Source: Rheinheimera nanhaiensis E407-8
GTDB lineage: Bacteria > Pseudomonadota > Gammaproteobacteria > Enterobacterales > Alteromonadaceae
DNA: 40,383 nucleotides
Reading direction: 5' to 3'
Assembly (NCBI RefSeq): GCF_000296695.1
Contig: NZ_BAFK01000028.1
Span: forward strand, 1 to 40,383
Below the pieces are notes generated by a model, which had not been told where the DNA came from, ran no database searches, and was given only the letters and a program-made list of their open reading frames with translations. This document shows, piece after piece, positions 40,345-40,383 of the stretch (the stretch's first letter is position 1; each line of letters opens with the position of its first letter). A program made the position numbers and the translations under genes.

Positions 40345-40383
40345 GCCTGGCGGTGAACTACTCTCGCATAGCGAATGCTACAC
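40345..40383 (-). rRNA. rrf: 5S ribosomal RNA, 3' end (partial, runs off the window)
   Basis: The reverse complement ends in 'GCGAGAGTAGTTCACCGCC' followed by AGGC, which is the 3' end of a gammaproteobacterial 5S rRNA. Only about 39 bases are inside the window, so the rest, and the 23S and 16S genes, must lie to the right. An intrinsic terminator follows the gene. Confidence 0.88.

Overview
The window looks like chromosomal DNA of a gammaproteobacterium of the Rheinheimera / Alishewanella / Arsukibacterium type. This is inferred from the gene content and order (cyaY with hemCDXY divergent from lptM-lysA-dapF-DUF484-xerC, ubiD next to fre, yigB and uvrD), close protein matches to E. coli families recalled from memory, and moderately GC-rich, Gln-rich coding sequence. 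No database search was possible.

Region 1 (1-4787) is the distal end of an integron cassette array. Ten complete attC sites and one partial site separate ten cassettes, all but one gene reading rightward. Most encode small, AT-rich, unrecognised proteins, and six of the ten look like small membrane proteins. One cassette carries a RibD-C/dihydrofolate reductase-family protein. The last cassette contains a truncated antisense RelB/DinJ-type antitoxin with its own operator. For cassettes 1-8 the start exactly complements the first arm of that cassette's own attC; for cassettes 9 and 10 it does not, which suggests mutation or fusion. No integrase is in the window; it should lie to the left. A psiE-like gene follows the last attC.

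Region 2 (5.4-19.8 kb) is mostly ordinary chromosome: metC with a MetJ-like operator, a TonB-dependent receptor, a stand-alone EAL phosphodiesterase, a class II aldolase-like protein, the ubiD-ferredoxin-fre operon, two tandem paralogous TonB-C/Sel1-type periplasmic proteins, fadM, a Pro/Gln-rich anchored protein, a secreted cyanophycinase with a PPC domain, and a hypoxanthine-DNA glycosylase.

Region 3 (19.3-28.6 kb) holds two divergent housekeeping operons. Leftward are cyaY, an esterase, hemC, hemD, hemX, hemY and the glycosylase, tightly packed with 4-nt overlaps. Rightward are lptM, lysA, dapF, a DUF484 gene and xerC.

Region 4 (28.6-34.7 kb) is a second accessory area. In E. coli xerC, yigB and uvrD are consecutive. 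Here the xerC-yigB gap holds a small FAN1-like VRR-NUC nuclease gene overlapping an 85-aa gene, a lipoprotein, and a divergent DoxX/YhaJ-type LysR pair. The yigB-uvrD gap holds three tandem exported paralogs of an apparently undescribed family and one orphan gene, all leftward and AT-rich.

Region 5 (34.8-40.4 kb) has uvrD, tmcA and a secreted hypothetical protein. At the right edge is the 3' end of a leftward rRNA operon (5S rRNA and its terminator). Between them are two inverted copies of an ~80-bp multi-hairpin element, each embedded in 5S-like sequence.
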